From Aegilops tauschii subsp. strangulata (lineage: Eukaryota; Streptophyta; Magnoliopsida; Poales; Poaceae): 64,000 bases of DNA. Shown here in pieces: positions 18,979 to 31,700 of the stretch (its first letter is position 1; each line of letters opens with the position of its first letter). The position numbers and the translations under genes are program-made. The stretch is taken from NCBI RefSeq assembly GCF_002575655.3, contig NC_053039.3, positions 374,705,633-374,769,632 of the forward strand, given 5' to 3'. The notes under the pieces were generated by a model. That model was not told where the DNA came from. It ran no database searches and saw only the letters and a program-made list of their open reading frames with translations.

Positions 18979-19933
18979 ACCCGTGTGATCATCCTAAGGT
19001 CCGCCACCCAGGCTCGAAGGGAACTGAGATATTTCATGCTAGAAACTTCCGTGTGCAGCCACAAGCTATTATGGGCTCTAGCATAGTTGAGTAATTTGCG
19101 TGAGCTCTTGAAGAGGTGGACTAGCATATGTAGAGGGATGTAGGTTGGTATAGTCTACCCGGAGTAGAGAGTTAATGTTTCTGAAAGACTGTGTCTCGGT
19201 CATCCGTTTCTCAAACACCATGTAGTGCGAGAAATCCAACGGAGGAGATCGAGTCTTGTGGGGAAAAGTGCGCAAACCTCTGTAGAGTGTACAATCTAAT
19301 CATGGTTAGTCATGTCCCCAGTTATGGACATCTTGAGTATCTAGTACTTGGATTATCCTAAGTAACTCATCACTCTAATTTAATATTGTTGGGTTGATAA
19401 TTACCTTTTAATTGGGATTTCATTGGAGGAACCTTCTCAATGATGTTTCAACTACCATGATAGTTAAAATAAAATCTATTCCTTTGTTGTAGGGAAAAAT
19501 TGGTTTTCGCAAAACTATAACCATAGAGCTTACCACCAGCCAAATATGCATGTAGTGATAGCATTATTTTGTTCTTGCTCTACTGTGTTATATTGCGAGC
19601 ATATTCCATGTGCTAACCCGTTTTCGGGCTGCAACGTATTATGTTGCAGACTTTTCAGACGAGGAGTAAGGTTCGTTAGGTCGTTGCCGTGCAGCTCAAC
19701 TATGCCGTTGGAGTTGATGGACTCACTTTATCTTCCAAGCCTTCCGTTGTTATCCTATTAGATGGCCTTAAGCCATATTTATTGTAGTAAGATCTCTTCT
19801 GAGACATTCGATGTAATAAGTGTGTGATTGCTACTCTGTTATAAATCCTTCGAGTACTGTGTGTGTCAGCATTATCGATCCTGGGATGACACTGAAGCAC
19901 AGAGACTTGACCGTTTGAGGTCGGGTCGCTACA
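18979..19933 (-). mobile_element. Partial Ty3/gypsy-type LTR (element G), cut by the CACTA
   Basis: Read on the minus strand it begins exactly with TGTAGCGACCCGACCTCAAA at 19,933, a good LTR start. It runs about 955 bp to the CACTA end. Its intact terminus abuts the interior of E's left LTR at 19,934, so G appears inserted there. The CACTA 3-bp duplication candidate is AGT (18,976-18,978). The rest of G is not seen. No ORF is present. Confidence 0.6.
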
Positions 19934-20901
19934 CAGTATAAAGTATATAGCATATGCCCGTGATCACCTCCCGAAGTGATCACGGCCCAGTAGTATAGCA
20001 TGGCAGACGGACAAGAGTGTAGGGCCACTAATGGAATACTAGCATCCTATACTAAGCATTTAGGATTGCAGGTAAGGGTGACAACTGTAGCAACAATGAC
20101 AGGCTATGCAGCAGGATAGGATTAACCGAAAGCAGTAACATACTACACTACTCTAATGCAAGCAGTAGAGAGAAGGAATAGGCGATATCTGGTGATCAAG
20201 GGGGGGGCTTGCCTGGAAGCTCAGCCGAGAAGGAGGGGTCGTCAACACCGTAGTCGTACTGGGTAGCAGCGGCGTCGGTCTCGGAGTCTAGCGAGAGAAG
20301 AGGGGGAAGAAACAATAAATATAATGCAAACAAATGCATGACGATGCATGACATGGCAATGTTGCTAGGGGTGCCCAATCGCGGTAGTAGGTGATACCGG
20401 CGAAGGGGGAAAACATCCGGGAAAGTATTCTCGGTGTTTCGCATTTCCGGACAGATGAACCGGAGGGGGAAAGTTGCGAGTTCGATAGGTTAGGGATGTG
20501 TGGCGGACGAACGGGCTGCGCATCCGGATTCGTTTCGTCGTTCCGAGCAACTTTCATGTAGAAAGTATTTCCAACCGAGCTACGGTTTAATTTATATTAA
20601 TTTTTAAAGATTAAAACATTTTTAGAATTTATTTAATTAATTTAATTCAACATTATCCAGAATAGTGCATGCTGACGTCATGACGTCATCAGTCAACAGG
20701 ATGTTGACTGGGTCAAACTGGCGTGTGGGCGCTGGGCGCCGACGGCCTCAGCGACAAGCAGCCGCAGCGGCGCAGGGGGCCGGGGTCGCGTACCGGAGCA
20801 GCGCAGCAGGGCCGCCGCGGGACGGGGAGCCGACGAGCGGCTAGTGGGGGCGGTTGAGGCGGACGAGGCCGTGGCCACGGCGGGGCGACGGGCGAGCAGC
20901 G
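19934..20901 (-). mobile_element. Element E, 3' LTR (left LTR), first part
   Basis: Nearly identical to 33,747-34,999 of the other E LTR, starting at CAGTATAAAGTATATAGC. Compared with that copy it lacks about 280 bp after GCGTGTGGG (position about 20,728) and lacks the first roughly 890 bp, where LTR G abuts. It is interrupted at 20,902 by element A (duplication CAGCG). Short minus-strand frames match between both LTR copies but are non-coding. Confidence 0.85.
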
Positions 20902-22483
20902 TGCTACCTCTTGAGCACTGCGTTGGTTTTCCCTTGAAGTGGAAAGGGCGATGGAGCAAAGTAGCGTAAGTATTTCCCTCAGTTTTTGAGAACCAAGGTA
21001 TCAATCCAGTAGGAGGCCACGCACGAGTCCCTCGCACCTACACAAACAAATAAATCCTCACACCCAACGCGATAAGGGGTTGTCAATCCCTACACGGTCA
21101 CTTACGAGAGTGAGATCTGATAGATATGATAAGATAATATTTTTGGTATTTTTCTGATAAAGATGCAAAGCAAAGAAAGCAAAATAAAAGCCGCAAAAGA
21201 AATAGCTTGTTGTCGGGAGATTAATATGATGGAAAATAGACTCGGGGGCCATAGGTTTCACTAGTGGCTTCTCTCATGAGCATAAATATTTACGGTGGGT
21301 GAACAAATTACTCTTGAGATATTGACAGAATTGAGCATAGTTATGAGAATATCTAGGTATGATCATGTATATAGGCATCATGTCCGAGACAAGTAGACCG
21401 ACTCCTGCCTGCATCTACTACTATTACTCCACACATCGACCGCTATCCAGCATGCATCTAGAGTATTAAGTTCATAGGAACAGAGTGATGCTTTAAGCAA
21501 CATGACATGATGTAGATGGATAAACTCATGCAATATGATATAAACCCCATCTTGTTATCCTTGATGGCAACAATACAATACGTGCCTTGCTGCCCCTACT
21601 GTCACTGGAAAGGACACCGCAAGATTGAACCCAAAGCTAAGCACTTCTCCCATTGCAAGAAAGATCAATCTAGTAGGCCAAACTAAACTGATAATTCGAA
21701 GAGACTTGCAAAGATAACCAATCATACATAAAAGAATTCAGAGAAGATTCAAATATTGTTCATAGATAAACTTGATCATGAACCCACAATTCATCGGTCT
21801 CAACAAACACGCCGCAAAAGAAGATTACATCAAATAGATCTCCACGAGAGAGGGGGAGAACATTGTATTGAGATCCAAAAAGAGAGAAGAAGCCATCTAG
21901 TTAATAACTATGGACCTGAAGGTCTGAGGTAAACTACTCACACATCATCGGAGAGGCTATGGTGTTGATGTAGAAGCCCTCCGTGATCGATGCCCCCTCC
22001 GGCGGAGCTCCGGAACAGGCCCCAAGATGGGATCTCACGGGTACAGAAGGTTGCGGCGTTGGAATTAGGTTTTTGGCTCTGTACCTGGTAGTTTGGTGTA
22101 CGTAGGTATATATAGGAGGAAGAAGTACGTCGGTGGAGCAACAGGGGGCCCACGAGGGTGGAGGGCGCGCCCAGGGGGGTAGGCGCGCCCCCTACCTCGT
22201 GGCTTCCTGGTTGATTTCTTGACGTTGGGTCCAAGTCCTGTGGATCATGTTCGTTCCGAAAATCATGTTCCCGAAGGTTTCATTCTGTTTGGACTCCGTT
22301 TTATATTCTTTTTCTGCGAAACTCTGAAATAGGCAAAAAACAACAATTCTGGGCTGCGCCTCCGGTTAATAGGTTAGTCCCAAAAATAATATAGAAGTGT
22401 ATAATAAAGCCCAATAATGTCCAAAACAGAATATAATATAGCATGGAGCAATCAAAAATTATAGATACGTTGGAGACGTATCA
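20902..22483 (-). repeat. Element A 3' LTR (1,582 bp)
   Basis: It ends at the TGATACGTCTCC-type boundary (22,483) and at TGCTACCTC (20,902). It is highly similar to 26,101-27,665. Confidence 0.9.
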
Positions 22484-25242
22484 AACATCCCCAAGCTTAA
22501 TTCCTGCTCGTCCTCGAGTAGGTAAATGATAAAAACAAAACTTTTGATGCGGAATGCTACTTTGCATAATTTCAATGTAATTCTTCTTAATTGTGGTATG
22601 AATATTCAGATCCGAAAGATTCAAGATAAAAGTTCAATATTGACATAAAAATAATAATATTTCAAGCATACTAACTAAGCAATTATGTCCTCTCAAAATA
22701 ACATGGCCAAAGAAAGTTCATCCGTACAAAATCATATAGTTTAGTCATGCTCCATTTTCGTCACATAAGAATGCTCTCATCATGTACAACCCCGATGAAA
22801 AGCCAAGCAATTGTTTCATACTTTAGTAATCTCAAACTTTTTCAAGTTTCACGCAATACATGAGCGTGATCCATGGATATAGCATTATGGTTGGAATAGA
22901 ATATAATGATGGGGGTTATGTGGAGAAGACAAAAATGGAGGAAGTCTCACATCAACGAGGCTAATCAATGAGCTATGGAGATGCCCATCGATTGATGTTA
23001 ATGCAAGGAGTAGGGATTGCCATGCAACAGATGCACTAGAGCTATAAATATATGAAAGCTCAACAAAAGAAACTAAGTGGGTGTGCATCCAACTTGCTTG
23101 CTCACGAAGACCTAGGTCATTTGAGGAAGCCCATTGTTGGAATATACAATCCAAGTTCTATAATGAAAAATTCCCACTAGTATATGAAAGTGACAAAACA
23201 AGAGACTCTCTATCATGAAGATCATGGTGCTACTTTGAAGCACAAGTGTGGTAAAAGGATAGTAACATTGTCCCTTCTCTCTTTTTCTCTCTTTTTTTGG
23301 GCCTTCCTTTTTTATGGCCTTTCTCTTTTTTTCCACACTTGGGACAATGCTCTAGAAAATGATTATCATCACACTTCTATTTATTTACAACTCAATGATT
23401 ACAACTCAATACTAGAACAAAGTATGACTCTATATGAATGCCTCCGGCGGTGTACCGGGATATGCAATGAACCAACAGTGACATGTATCAAAGAATTATG
23501 AACGGTGGCATTGCCACAAATACTATGTCAACTACATGATTATGCAAAGTAACATGACAATGATGAACGTGTCATGATAAACGGAACGGTGGAAAGTTGC
23601 ATGGCAATATATCTCGGAATGGCTATGGAAATGCCATAGTAGGTAGGTATGGTGGCTGTTTTGAGGAAGATATAAGGAGGTTTATGTGTGAAAGAGCGTA
23701 TCATTTCACGGGGTTTGGATGCACTGGCGAAGTTTGCACCAACTCTCAATGTGAGAAAGGGCAATGCACGATAGCGAAGAGGCTAGCAATGATGGAAAGG
23801 TGAGAGTGCATATAATCCATCGACTCAACATTAGTCATAAAGAACTCACGTACTTATTGCAAAAATCTACAAGTCATAAAAAACCAAGCACTACTCGCAT
23901 GCTCCTAGGGGGATAGATTGGTAGGAAAAGACCATCGCTCGTCCCCGACCGCCACTCATAAGCAGGACAATCAAAGAACACCTCATGTTTCAAATTTGTT
24001 ACATAACGTTTACCATACGTGCATGCTACGGGACTTGCAAACTTCAACACAAGTATTTCTCAAATTCACAACTACTCAACTAGCACAACTTTGATATCAC
24101 TACCTCAATGTCTCAAAACAATCATCAAGCATCAAACTTCTCTTAGTATTCAACACACTCATAAGAAAGTTTTTACTAGTCTTGAATACCTAGCATATTA
24201 GGATTATTTAAGCAAATTACCATGCTGTTTAAGACTCTCAAAATAATCTAAGTGAAGCATGAGAGAATAATAGTTCCTATAAAACAAATCCACCACCGTG
24301 CTCTAAAAGATATAAGTGAAGTACTAGAGCAAAACTATATAACTCAAAAGATATAAGTGAAGCACATAGAGTATTCTAATAATTTCCGAATCATGTGTGT
24401 CTGTCTCAAAAAGGTGTGTACAGCAAAGATGATTGTGGTAAACTAAAAAATAAAGACTTAAATCATACAAGATGCTCCAAGGAAAACACATATCATGTGG
24501 TGAATAAAAATATAGCTCCAAGTAAAGTTACCGATGGAAGTAGACAAAAGAGGGGATACCTTCCGGGGCATCCCCAAGCTTTGGCTTTTAGGTGTCCTTA
24601 GATTATCTTGGGGGTGCCATGGGCATCCCCAAGCTTAGGCTCTTGCCACTCCTTGTTCCATAATCCATCAAATCTTTTACCCAAAACTTGAAAACTTCAC
24701 AACACAAAACTCAGTAGAAAATCTCGTGAGCTCCGTTAGCGAAAGAAAACAAAACACCACTTCAAGGTACTGTAATGAACTCATTATTTATTTATATTGG
24801 TGTTAAACCTACTGTATTCCAACTTCTCTATGGTTTATAAACTATTTTACTAGCCATAGATTCATCAAAATAAGCAAACAACACACGAAAAACAGAATCT
24901 GTGAAAAACAGAACAGTCTGTAGTAATCTGTAACTAACGCAAACTTCTGGACCTCCAAAAATTCAGCCAAAATAGGACGACCTAGAAAATTTGTTTATTG
25001 ATCATCAGAAATTGGAATCAATATTGTATCACGTTCTGGTGATTTTTAACAATTGTTTTCATGAACAGAAAGTTTCTGGAATTTACAGCAAGATCAAATA
25101 ACTATCATCCAAGAAGATCCTATAGGTTTAACTTGGCACAAACACTAATTAAAACATAAAAAGACATCTAACCAGAGGCTAGAACAAATATTTATTCCTA
25201 CACAGAAGCAAAAAGAAAAAAGCAAAAAAACTAAAAATAAAA
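22484..25242 (-). other. Element A non-coding interior (3' half)
   Basis: No long ORF. It is near-identical in order to 36,588-39,329 of B and to parts of C. Extra copies of the polypurine-tract word (GCATCCCCAAGCTT on plus) lie at 24,567 and 24,621. Confidence 0.7.
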
Positions 25243-25291
25243 TTGGGTTGCCTCCCAACAAGCGCTATCGTTTAACGCCCTTAGCTAGGCA
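25243..25291 (-). other. Conserved post-ORF stem-loop motif (element A)
   Basis: Minus-strand TGCCTAGCTAAGGGCGTTAA continues to GCGCTTGTTGGGAGGCAACC. TTGGG and CCCAA form a stem around AGGCAA. It is conserved in B, C and D. Confidence 0.7.
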
Positions 25292-25308
25292 TAATAGCAA
25301 GGATAAAT

Positions 25309-25854
25309 CTAGGTATTGTCATCTTTGGCTTTCAATTTTTTAGCGGAATCAAGCTCGGATCCGGGAGGTTCTCTACGTTTCCCTTCATATTCGGAAATTT
25401 TTAGATCTAACGAATCCAACCGCTTATTGCAGAGAGTAATCAACATATTCATGCGGTGAATATTTCTGCTAACGTTCTTAAGAGGGTCAAGAGACTTTTG
25501 TAAAATCTTAGTTACTTCGCAAATTTTTTCAAAAACTTGTGTCTCTTCCTGGGTATGTTGTGGCCCCTTTTGTTGGGGTAGTGTTCCCACTACCCCCTCT
25601 ATGATTTCATGCGCAACACTGGGATCAACTTCAATAAAATTTCCTTTGGCAACACAATCCAAGAGTTGTCTATGGGACATATTTAGTCCAACGTAAAAAC
25701 TGCGAAGCAAAATTCTAAAACTCACCTCCAGGGTGCAATTACGATAAGATTCCATCATCCTATACCAAGCATCTTTTAAATTTTCTCCTTGTCTTTGTTT
25801 AAAGTGAAGAACTTCAAACTTAGGGGACAAAGGAACAGATAGGGGACTAGCCAT
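25309..25854 (-). CDS. Gag-like protein of element A (181 aa)
   Basis: It starts at ATG 25,854, just after the leader shared by the family; an upstream-extended frame would include leader sequence and is not preferred. About residues 15-80 resemble the plant Retrotrans_gag domain: a QRQGENLKDAWYRM-type helix, SYRNC, FYVGL and RQLLD..A.GNFIE follow the usual order. The C-terminal half is a charged helix consistent with a coiled coil, ending in AKDDNT. The start of the usual gag domain and any zinc knuckle are absent, so it is shorter than full Athila gag. The protease present in C and D is missing; only the shared terminal residues remain. It would act as capsid protein if expressed. Confidence 0.65.
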   Translation of the reverse strand: MASPLSVPLSPKFEVLHFKQRQGENLKDAWYRMMESYRNCTLEVSFRILLRSFYVGLNMSHRQLLDCVAKGNFIEVDPSVAHEIIEGVVGTLPQQKGPQHTQEETQVFEKICEVTKILQKSLDPLKNVSRNIHRMNMLITLCNKRLDSLDLKISEYEGKRREPPGSELDSAKKLKAKDDNT

Positions 25855-25989
25855 AACGACTAGCAAATGAAAAAGAGGCAAACGGAAAAGAAAGGGCGAA
25901 TAAAACGGCAAGGGTGAAGTGGGGGAGAGGAAAATGGCAAATAATGTAATGCGGGAGATAAGGGTTTGTGATGGGTACTTGGTATGTTG

Positions 25990-26098
25990 ACTTTTGCGTA
26001 GACTCCCCGGCAACGGCGCCAGAAATGGCTCGTTGTCGGGAGTCCAATCTTGACTTGACTTCGCGTAAGCTCCCCCGGCAACGGCGCCAGAAATCCTT
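25990..26098 (-). repeat. Duplicated primer-binding-site region of element A
   Basis: GGCAACGGCGCCAGAAAT occurs at about 26,009 and again at about 26,077, each preceded by GCGTA(A/G).CTCCCC. The leader next to the 5' LTR thus has two tandem PBS copies about 68 bp apart. Elements B, C and D have one. Confidence 0.85.
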
Positions 26099-26100
26099 CT

Positions 26101-27665
26101 TGCTACCTCTTGAGCACTGCGTTGGTTTTCTCTTGAAGAGGAAAGGGTGATGCAGCAAAGTAGCGTAAGTATTTCCCTCAGTTTTTGAGAACCAAGGTAT
26201 CAATCCAGTAGGAGGCCACGCATGTGTCCCTCGCACCTACACAAAAAATAAATCCTCGCAACCAACGCGATAAGGGGTTGTCAATCCCTACACGGTCACT
26301 TACGAGAGTGAGATCTGATAGATATGATAAGATAACATTTTTGGTATTTTTATGATAAAGATGCAAAGTAAAGAAAGCAAAATGAAAGCGGCAAAAGAAA
26401 TAGCTTGTTGTCGGGAGATTAATATGATGGAAAATAGACCCGGGGGCCATAGGTTTCACTAGTGGCTTCTCTCATGAGCATAAATATTTACGGTGGGTGA
26501 ACAAATTACTGTTGAGTAATTGACAGAATTGAGCATAGTTATGAGAATATCTAGGTATGATCATGTATATAGGCATCACGTCCGAGACAAGTAGACCGAC
26601 TCCTGCCTGCATCTACTACTATTACTACACACATCGACCGCTATCCAGCATGCATCTAGAGTATTAAGTTCATAGGAACAGAGTGATGCTTTAAGCAAGA
26701 TGACATGATGTAGATGGATAAACTCATGCAATATGATATAAACCCCATCTTGTTATCCTCGATGGCAACAATACAATACGTGCCTTGCTGCCCCTACTGT
26801 CACTGGGAAAGGACGCCGCAAGATTGAACCCAAAGCTAAGCACTTCTCCCATTGCAAGCAAGATCAATCTAGTAGGCCAAACCAAACTGATAATTCGAAG
26901 AGACTTGCAAAGATAACCAATCATACATAAAAGAATTCAGAGAAGATTCAAATATTGTTCATAGATAAACTTGATCATAAACCCACAATTCATCGGTCTC
27001 AACAAACACACCGCAAAAGAAGATTACATCGAATAGATCTCCACGAGAGAGGGGGAGAACATTGTATTGAGATCCAAAAAGAGAGAAGAACCCATCTAGC
27101 TAATAACTATGGACCCGAAGGTCTGAGGTAAACTACTCACACATCATCGGAGAGGCTATGGTGTTGATGTAGAAGCCCTCCGTGATCGATGCCCCCTCCG
27201 GCGGAGCTCCGTACAGGCCCCAAGATGGGATCTCACGGGTACAGAAGGTTGCGGCGGTGGAATTAGGTTTTTGGCTCTGTATCTGGTAGTTTGGGGGTAC
27301 GTAGGTATATATAGGAGGAAGAAGTACGTCGGTGGAGCAACAGGGGGCCCACGAGGGTGGAGGGCGCGCCCGCCTACCTCGTGGCTTCCTGGTTGATTTC
27401 TTGACGTAGGGTCCAAGTCCTCTAGATCATGTTCGTTCCGAAAATCACGTTCCTGAAGGTTTCATTCCGTTTGGACTCCGTTTGATATTCTTTTTCTGAG
27501 AAACTCTGAAATAGGCAAAAAACAGCAATTCTGGGCTGGGCCTCCGGTTAATAGGTTAGTCCCAAAAATAATATAAAAGTGTATAATAAAGCCAAATAAT
27601 GACCAAAACAGAATATAATATAGCATGGAGCAATCAAAAATTATACATACGTTGGAGATGTATTA
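26101..27665 (-). repeat. Element A 5' LTR (1,565 bp)
   Basis: It runs from TGCTACCTCTTGAGC (26,101) to ..GGAGATGTATTA (27,665). The terminal CA has become TA. It is similar to 20,902-22,483. Confidence 0.9.
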
Positions 27666-28772
27666 CAGCGGGGCTGCGCGATGAGCAGCGGTGGAGGCGG
27701 GGTGGCGCGGCAGCAATGGCCAGAGGGAGTGGCGGGCGCCGACGGCCGCAGTAGGAGGGGCAAGCTGCGAGGGTCTCGGGGCCGGCCGGAGCTCAACAGG
27801 AGCTGGGCGAGCGGAAGGCCGCGGGCGGAGCGGGGCAAGGTGCGCCCCGGGCGCGCGCGAGCGTGCGGTGAACCGCGAGGGGGCACGGCCACGCAGAGGC
27901 GGCGAGGTGAGGCACGGTGGGCACGGCCAGGGGGTACACGCGGGGCAGCGTGGCCAAATGCGCGGCGGGCAGCGGGAGCGCGGGGTGAGCGGTGAGCGCG
28001 TAGCGGGAGGCAGCAGGCGGTCGGGCGCGGGCAAGCGCAGCCGAGCGCGGGCCCGTGTGCACGCGGTGGCGCACCAAGGGAGGCAGAGAGGAGGGAGTGG
28101 AGGCCGTGGCCTCACCGGGGTCGTAGGGTCAGGGGCGGTGGGGCGCGGGGAGGAGACGACGGCGACGCGGTGACGAGGTGCAGGCCGGCGAGGAGGAGGA
28201 GGCAGGCCAGCGAGGTGGCGTGGGCTCCGGGCGGCGGCGTCCTGGCGCGGGGCGGCGGACGGCGCGGTGGGATCGATCCCGATCCAATCTGGACCGGGAG
28301 AGGGGAAAGTGGGGGAGTGGGGCGACGGGGGAGTGGTGCGTGGGGGTTAGGGTTTCGGGGGCGTGGGGGTTATGGGGATGGCCGGTTGGGCCTGAGGGGC
28401 CAGTGGGCTGGCCAGCAGCTGGGCCGGCTGGCCCAGTGGGGGGTTTCTTTTCTTTTCTTTTGTTAGTTTTGTTTTTCCTTTTTTTCCTTTTTCCTTTTTC
28501 CTTTTCTTTTATTTATTTTCACTTCTGTTTTATTTCAATTTAAATATTTAGGCCTCTTATAAAAGCACGGTTGCTTCACCATAAACACCTAAGCAATTAT
28601 TTGAACACTCCGAACATTTTAGTTTAATATTTTGAAAACTTCTTTTATTTGCCAAATTTTGAATTTGAATTTTGGACCGGTTTTTGATCTAACGATAGAT
28701 TAGCAACAGTAACAGAGGTGACGTGGCATCGTTAACGTGGAATTACTATAGCATGATTATCCGGGCGTTACA
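27666..28772 (-). mobile_element. Element E, 3' LTR, second part
   Basis: It continues E's left LTR after element A and ends ATCCGGGCGTTACA at 28,772. It matches 42,063-43,146. Long GC-rich frames (up to 160 residues) on both strands occur in both LTR copies and are judged non-coding. Confidence 0.85.
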
Positions 28773-31700
28773 AATCTTCTCCACTACAAGAAATCTCGTC
28801 CCGAGATTTAAGAGGGGAGTAAGGGGAAAAGTTCTGGTTACGAAATTCTAACGGGTGTCCTCGGTCTTGGTTGCTGTTCTCGAAGAGGTCGATCCATTAT
28901 GTGGATGCCTTTATTTCTCTGTCTCAGGGCATCATGATGAAGTCGTCATCCTTTCTTCGGGAACTCCATCGTACGTACGAAGGGCAAGGGGTAACCTTCG
29001 GAAGAATGGACCACTACAATGTTGCTCATCTGGTAGATAACATCAGGAAAGGTGGCGGAAAGTAACTCTCGAATTGAAACTTAAGAAATTATCGAGAGCA
29101 AAGTAAGAAGGTGCAAGATAGAAGTTCCAAGCGCATAGGCAATCGTCGTTGCCTGAAACGAAGTGTGAAAGTGGTTAAGAGCAATGGGAATAGGCATTGC
29201 GTCTGATACCAAAATAGATCACTAGGCAGGTGGCCCGTGAATTACATACGAAGTCAAGCGCGAGGAATAACCTTGACAACAGGGTGTACAGGAGAGTCAG
29301 ATTTCGATCCCGTGGAACTGTGGGTTATGGGCCCACCATGTGGGTTAATGGTAGCAAGGGTGCCGACAAATTACAAAGTCATGATAGCAAGGCCTGACAG
29401 AGGATAACTTGTCAGTTATGTCGGCAACAACATCGATACCAAGGGCGAGGGACGAAGAGAACCATTTTCCTGCTCGTTGAACGAGGCGGACCAATAGGCA
29501 AAGTTCTCGTCCATCGATGGTTACCGGGATGTCATCAACAATAGTAACAGGGTCTTGCTGACATAATTGTACACCGAGGTGTTTACATAAGTAGGAGAAT
29601 AATACTGCTTAGATCATATAGATCACAAGAAGGTTAAACCAAACAATGGAAAGGAAAATATGATTATCAGATATTTCAGGGGTATATCCTTCCCAATGAT
29701 AAGCAGAGCATGATATTCACGACAGGATATAATGTAGAAAACCCTTTAGGTAAGGGGAGAGAAATTTCATGACATTACCCATGCAATGGTGTTTGGATAA
29801 TTGAGCAAGAAACATTTAGCATTGGGCTTCAAATGTTCTTGTTGAAAATCAGAGTACCACAAACATGCTTCGAGATAGCATCGACATGGTCTTCAAGCAA
29901 AGGTCAGGCTTTGTATACACAAAGAATCCATCAGGATAACTTATTAAACAAGGCATTCAATTTCCTCATGGAGATATGGTTAACCTTGTTAAAAAGGAAA
30001 ATATAACAATAGGGCCTCCGGCCAGGTGTGCTAGGCATGACATCACCTTACCGGGTCATGTAAAGACCAATGTTATAACTCTTGGAAATATATTCCAACC
30101 ATCATATCTGACCGGAATTCAGATCTGATTGGTGTTCGGATAACTCAGACTCAGGGAATGAACTATGGGAGTGAGTTTCAAAATGAGAGTTCATCATTAA
30201 ACTAAGGAGAGGATGAGGAGGTGGCTGATGGACTCAGCGACAACTCATCGAGATTTCCAAAAAGATGGATTTCCACAATTATGTGAACAAGGAGATATCA
30301 TTTGTCAGATCAAATGATATAATGATTTATGCTCGAGGAAAACATAGATATTTAAACATTGGTTGAAAGTTGCACCGAAATATGGGCTCGATAGCACGAT
30401 CAATGTTAGAACGGTGATTCGATAACCATTGGTCTAAGAATGAACTGTCGATCATTAACGTCAAAGCATTAGGGTTGCTAGAAGGGCAGAATCCAAACAG
30501 CACCGCTCACTTGTTGGTACCCCGGTTGGAACCAACACGAGGAGCCAAGAAAGAATGGTGATGGTGAAAGGTATCACCATACCAAGAATTCTTAAGAGGT
30601 GGTGAAATTCTCACGACATCCTTGGCATAAAAGATGGTAATACTCCAAGGTAAATAAGAAAAAATGTTGGATAGCTAGGATCTGAAGGTATACACAAAAC
30701 ACGAACAAGTTTGTGTTGAACGGATGGCAATAAAGTGGTCGATGATAACACAATTCATCGAGGGCAAGGATGGTATTTCTCATCATGAATTCAATTGATA
30801 TCATGGAAGAGCTCAGAATGTTGATGATGATCATGACACAATTGTCGGAAGATTTCATGAAGATGTAATCGATCGGCGATGACATCAAGTCAAAGGAATA
30901 ATGAAGTGAAAGGTTATTGGAACCACGAGTACGACACAAACTCGAAATCAAGCTTGTTGTTCAAGGCAAAATGATATGACGAGGAAAATCGACGTAAGCT
31001 TAGCTCATCGTCGAAAGTGGTGCTCCGGGAATAAGGGCTAGGTAGCACAGTTAAAATCACCACTACAATGACATAGCCAAACAGGCTAGGAATGACGTGA
31101 TCGGGTACAAACTCGTACGTAAAGAAGATTACTAAGAGTTGTTGAACCGTAGTGCGAACTCGGTTCAGTTATCGGTGTCTTTGAGTGTTTAATAACTCAA
31201 AGCCCGTGAAAAATTGGAATCAGTGAGAATGTAGTACTTGATGAAGAGCTCATAAGAAGTTATGCAGTTCCATGATAATCTCGAGATACCAAGGGGTAAT
31301 ACTCGACGGTAGATCATAATAAAGGTCGGGCAGACGCATTGATTTGTAGAAGACAAATGTTTTAACTTGTCTGAGAAATGGGATCAAAGAAGAACAATCA
31401 TGGTCGAAACCACGGTTGCAAAGGATTATCAAGGAAATAGTTATTATTACAAGAAGCTTCCATGATAGGATATACATCGTGTCCATGGGCATGAACACAA
31501 AGTTCAAGGTCGACTCCCACTTCTTTAATGCATAACCTTTCATTCACTTCTCGCCTTCAACGAAGTTGTGTGTTGAAATTTTATCTGACATAACACCAGT
31601 AGAGTATGACCCGTAGTAGTTTCCGGGTTCACATAGATTAGAGAAGGCATATGTCCAACCCGTCGGGGCCTCTTAGGAACATATACCACAAAGTTCAGGA

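Larger units (their letters stand above)
20902..27665 (-). mobile_element. Element A: Athila-lineage non-autonomous LTR retrotransposon (Sabrina/WHAM-like)
   Basis: 3' LTR 20,902-22,483, interior 22,484-26,100, 5' LTR 26,101-27,665, with 5-bp duplication CAGCG (20,897-20,901 and 27,666-27,670). On the minus strand the 3' LTR begins TGATACGTCTCCAACG. The primer site TGGCGCCGTTGCCGGGGG follows the 5' LTR, and the polypurine-like AAGCTTGGGGATG precedes the 3' LTR. The interior codes only for a gag-like protein; no protease, reverse transcriptase or integrase motif is visible. A TATATATA box in each LTR lies near 22,110 and 27,306. Family naming is from memory. Confidence 0.9.

Noticed and set aside
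27641..28543. GC-rich ORFs up to 160 aa on both strands in E's left LTR
   Set aside because: They recur at 42,031-42,936 in the other LTR with indels that break the frames. Pro/Arg/Gly composition indicates GC-driven openness, not coding.
28785..28800. CACTACAAG word as a CACTA transposon end
   Set aside because: It sits at the polypurine side of element E next to the LTR end, with no matching inverse terminus.
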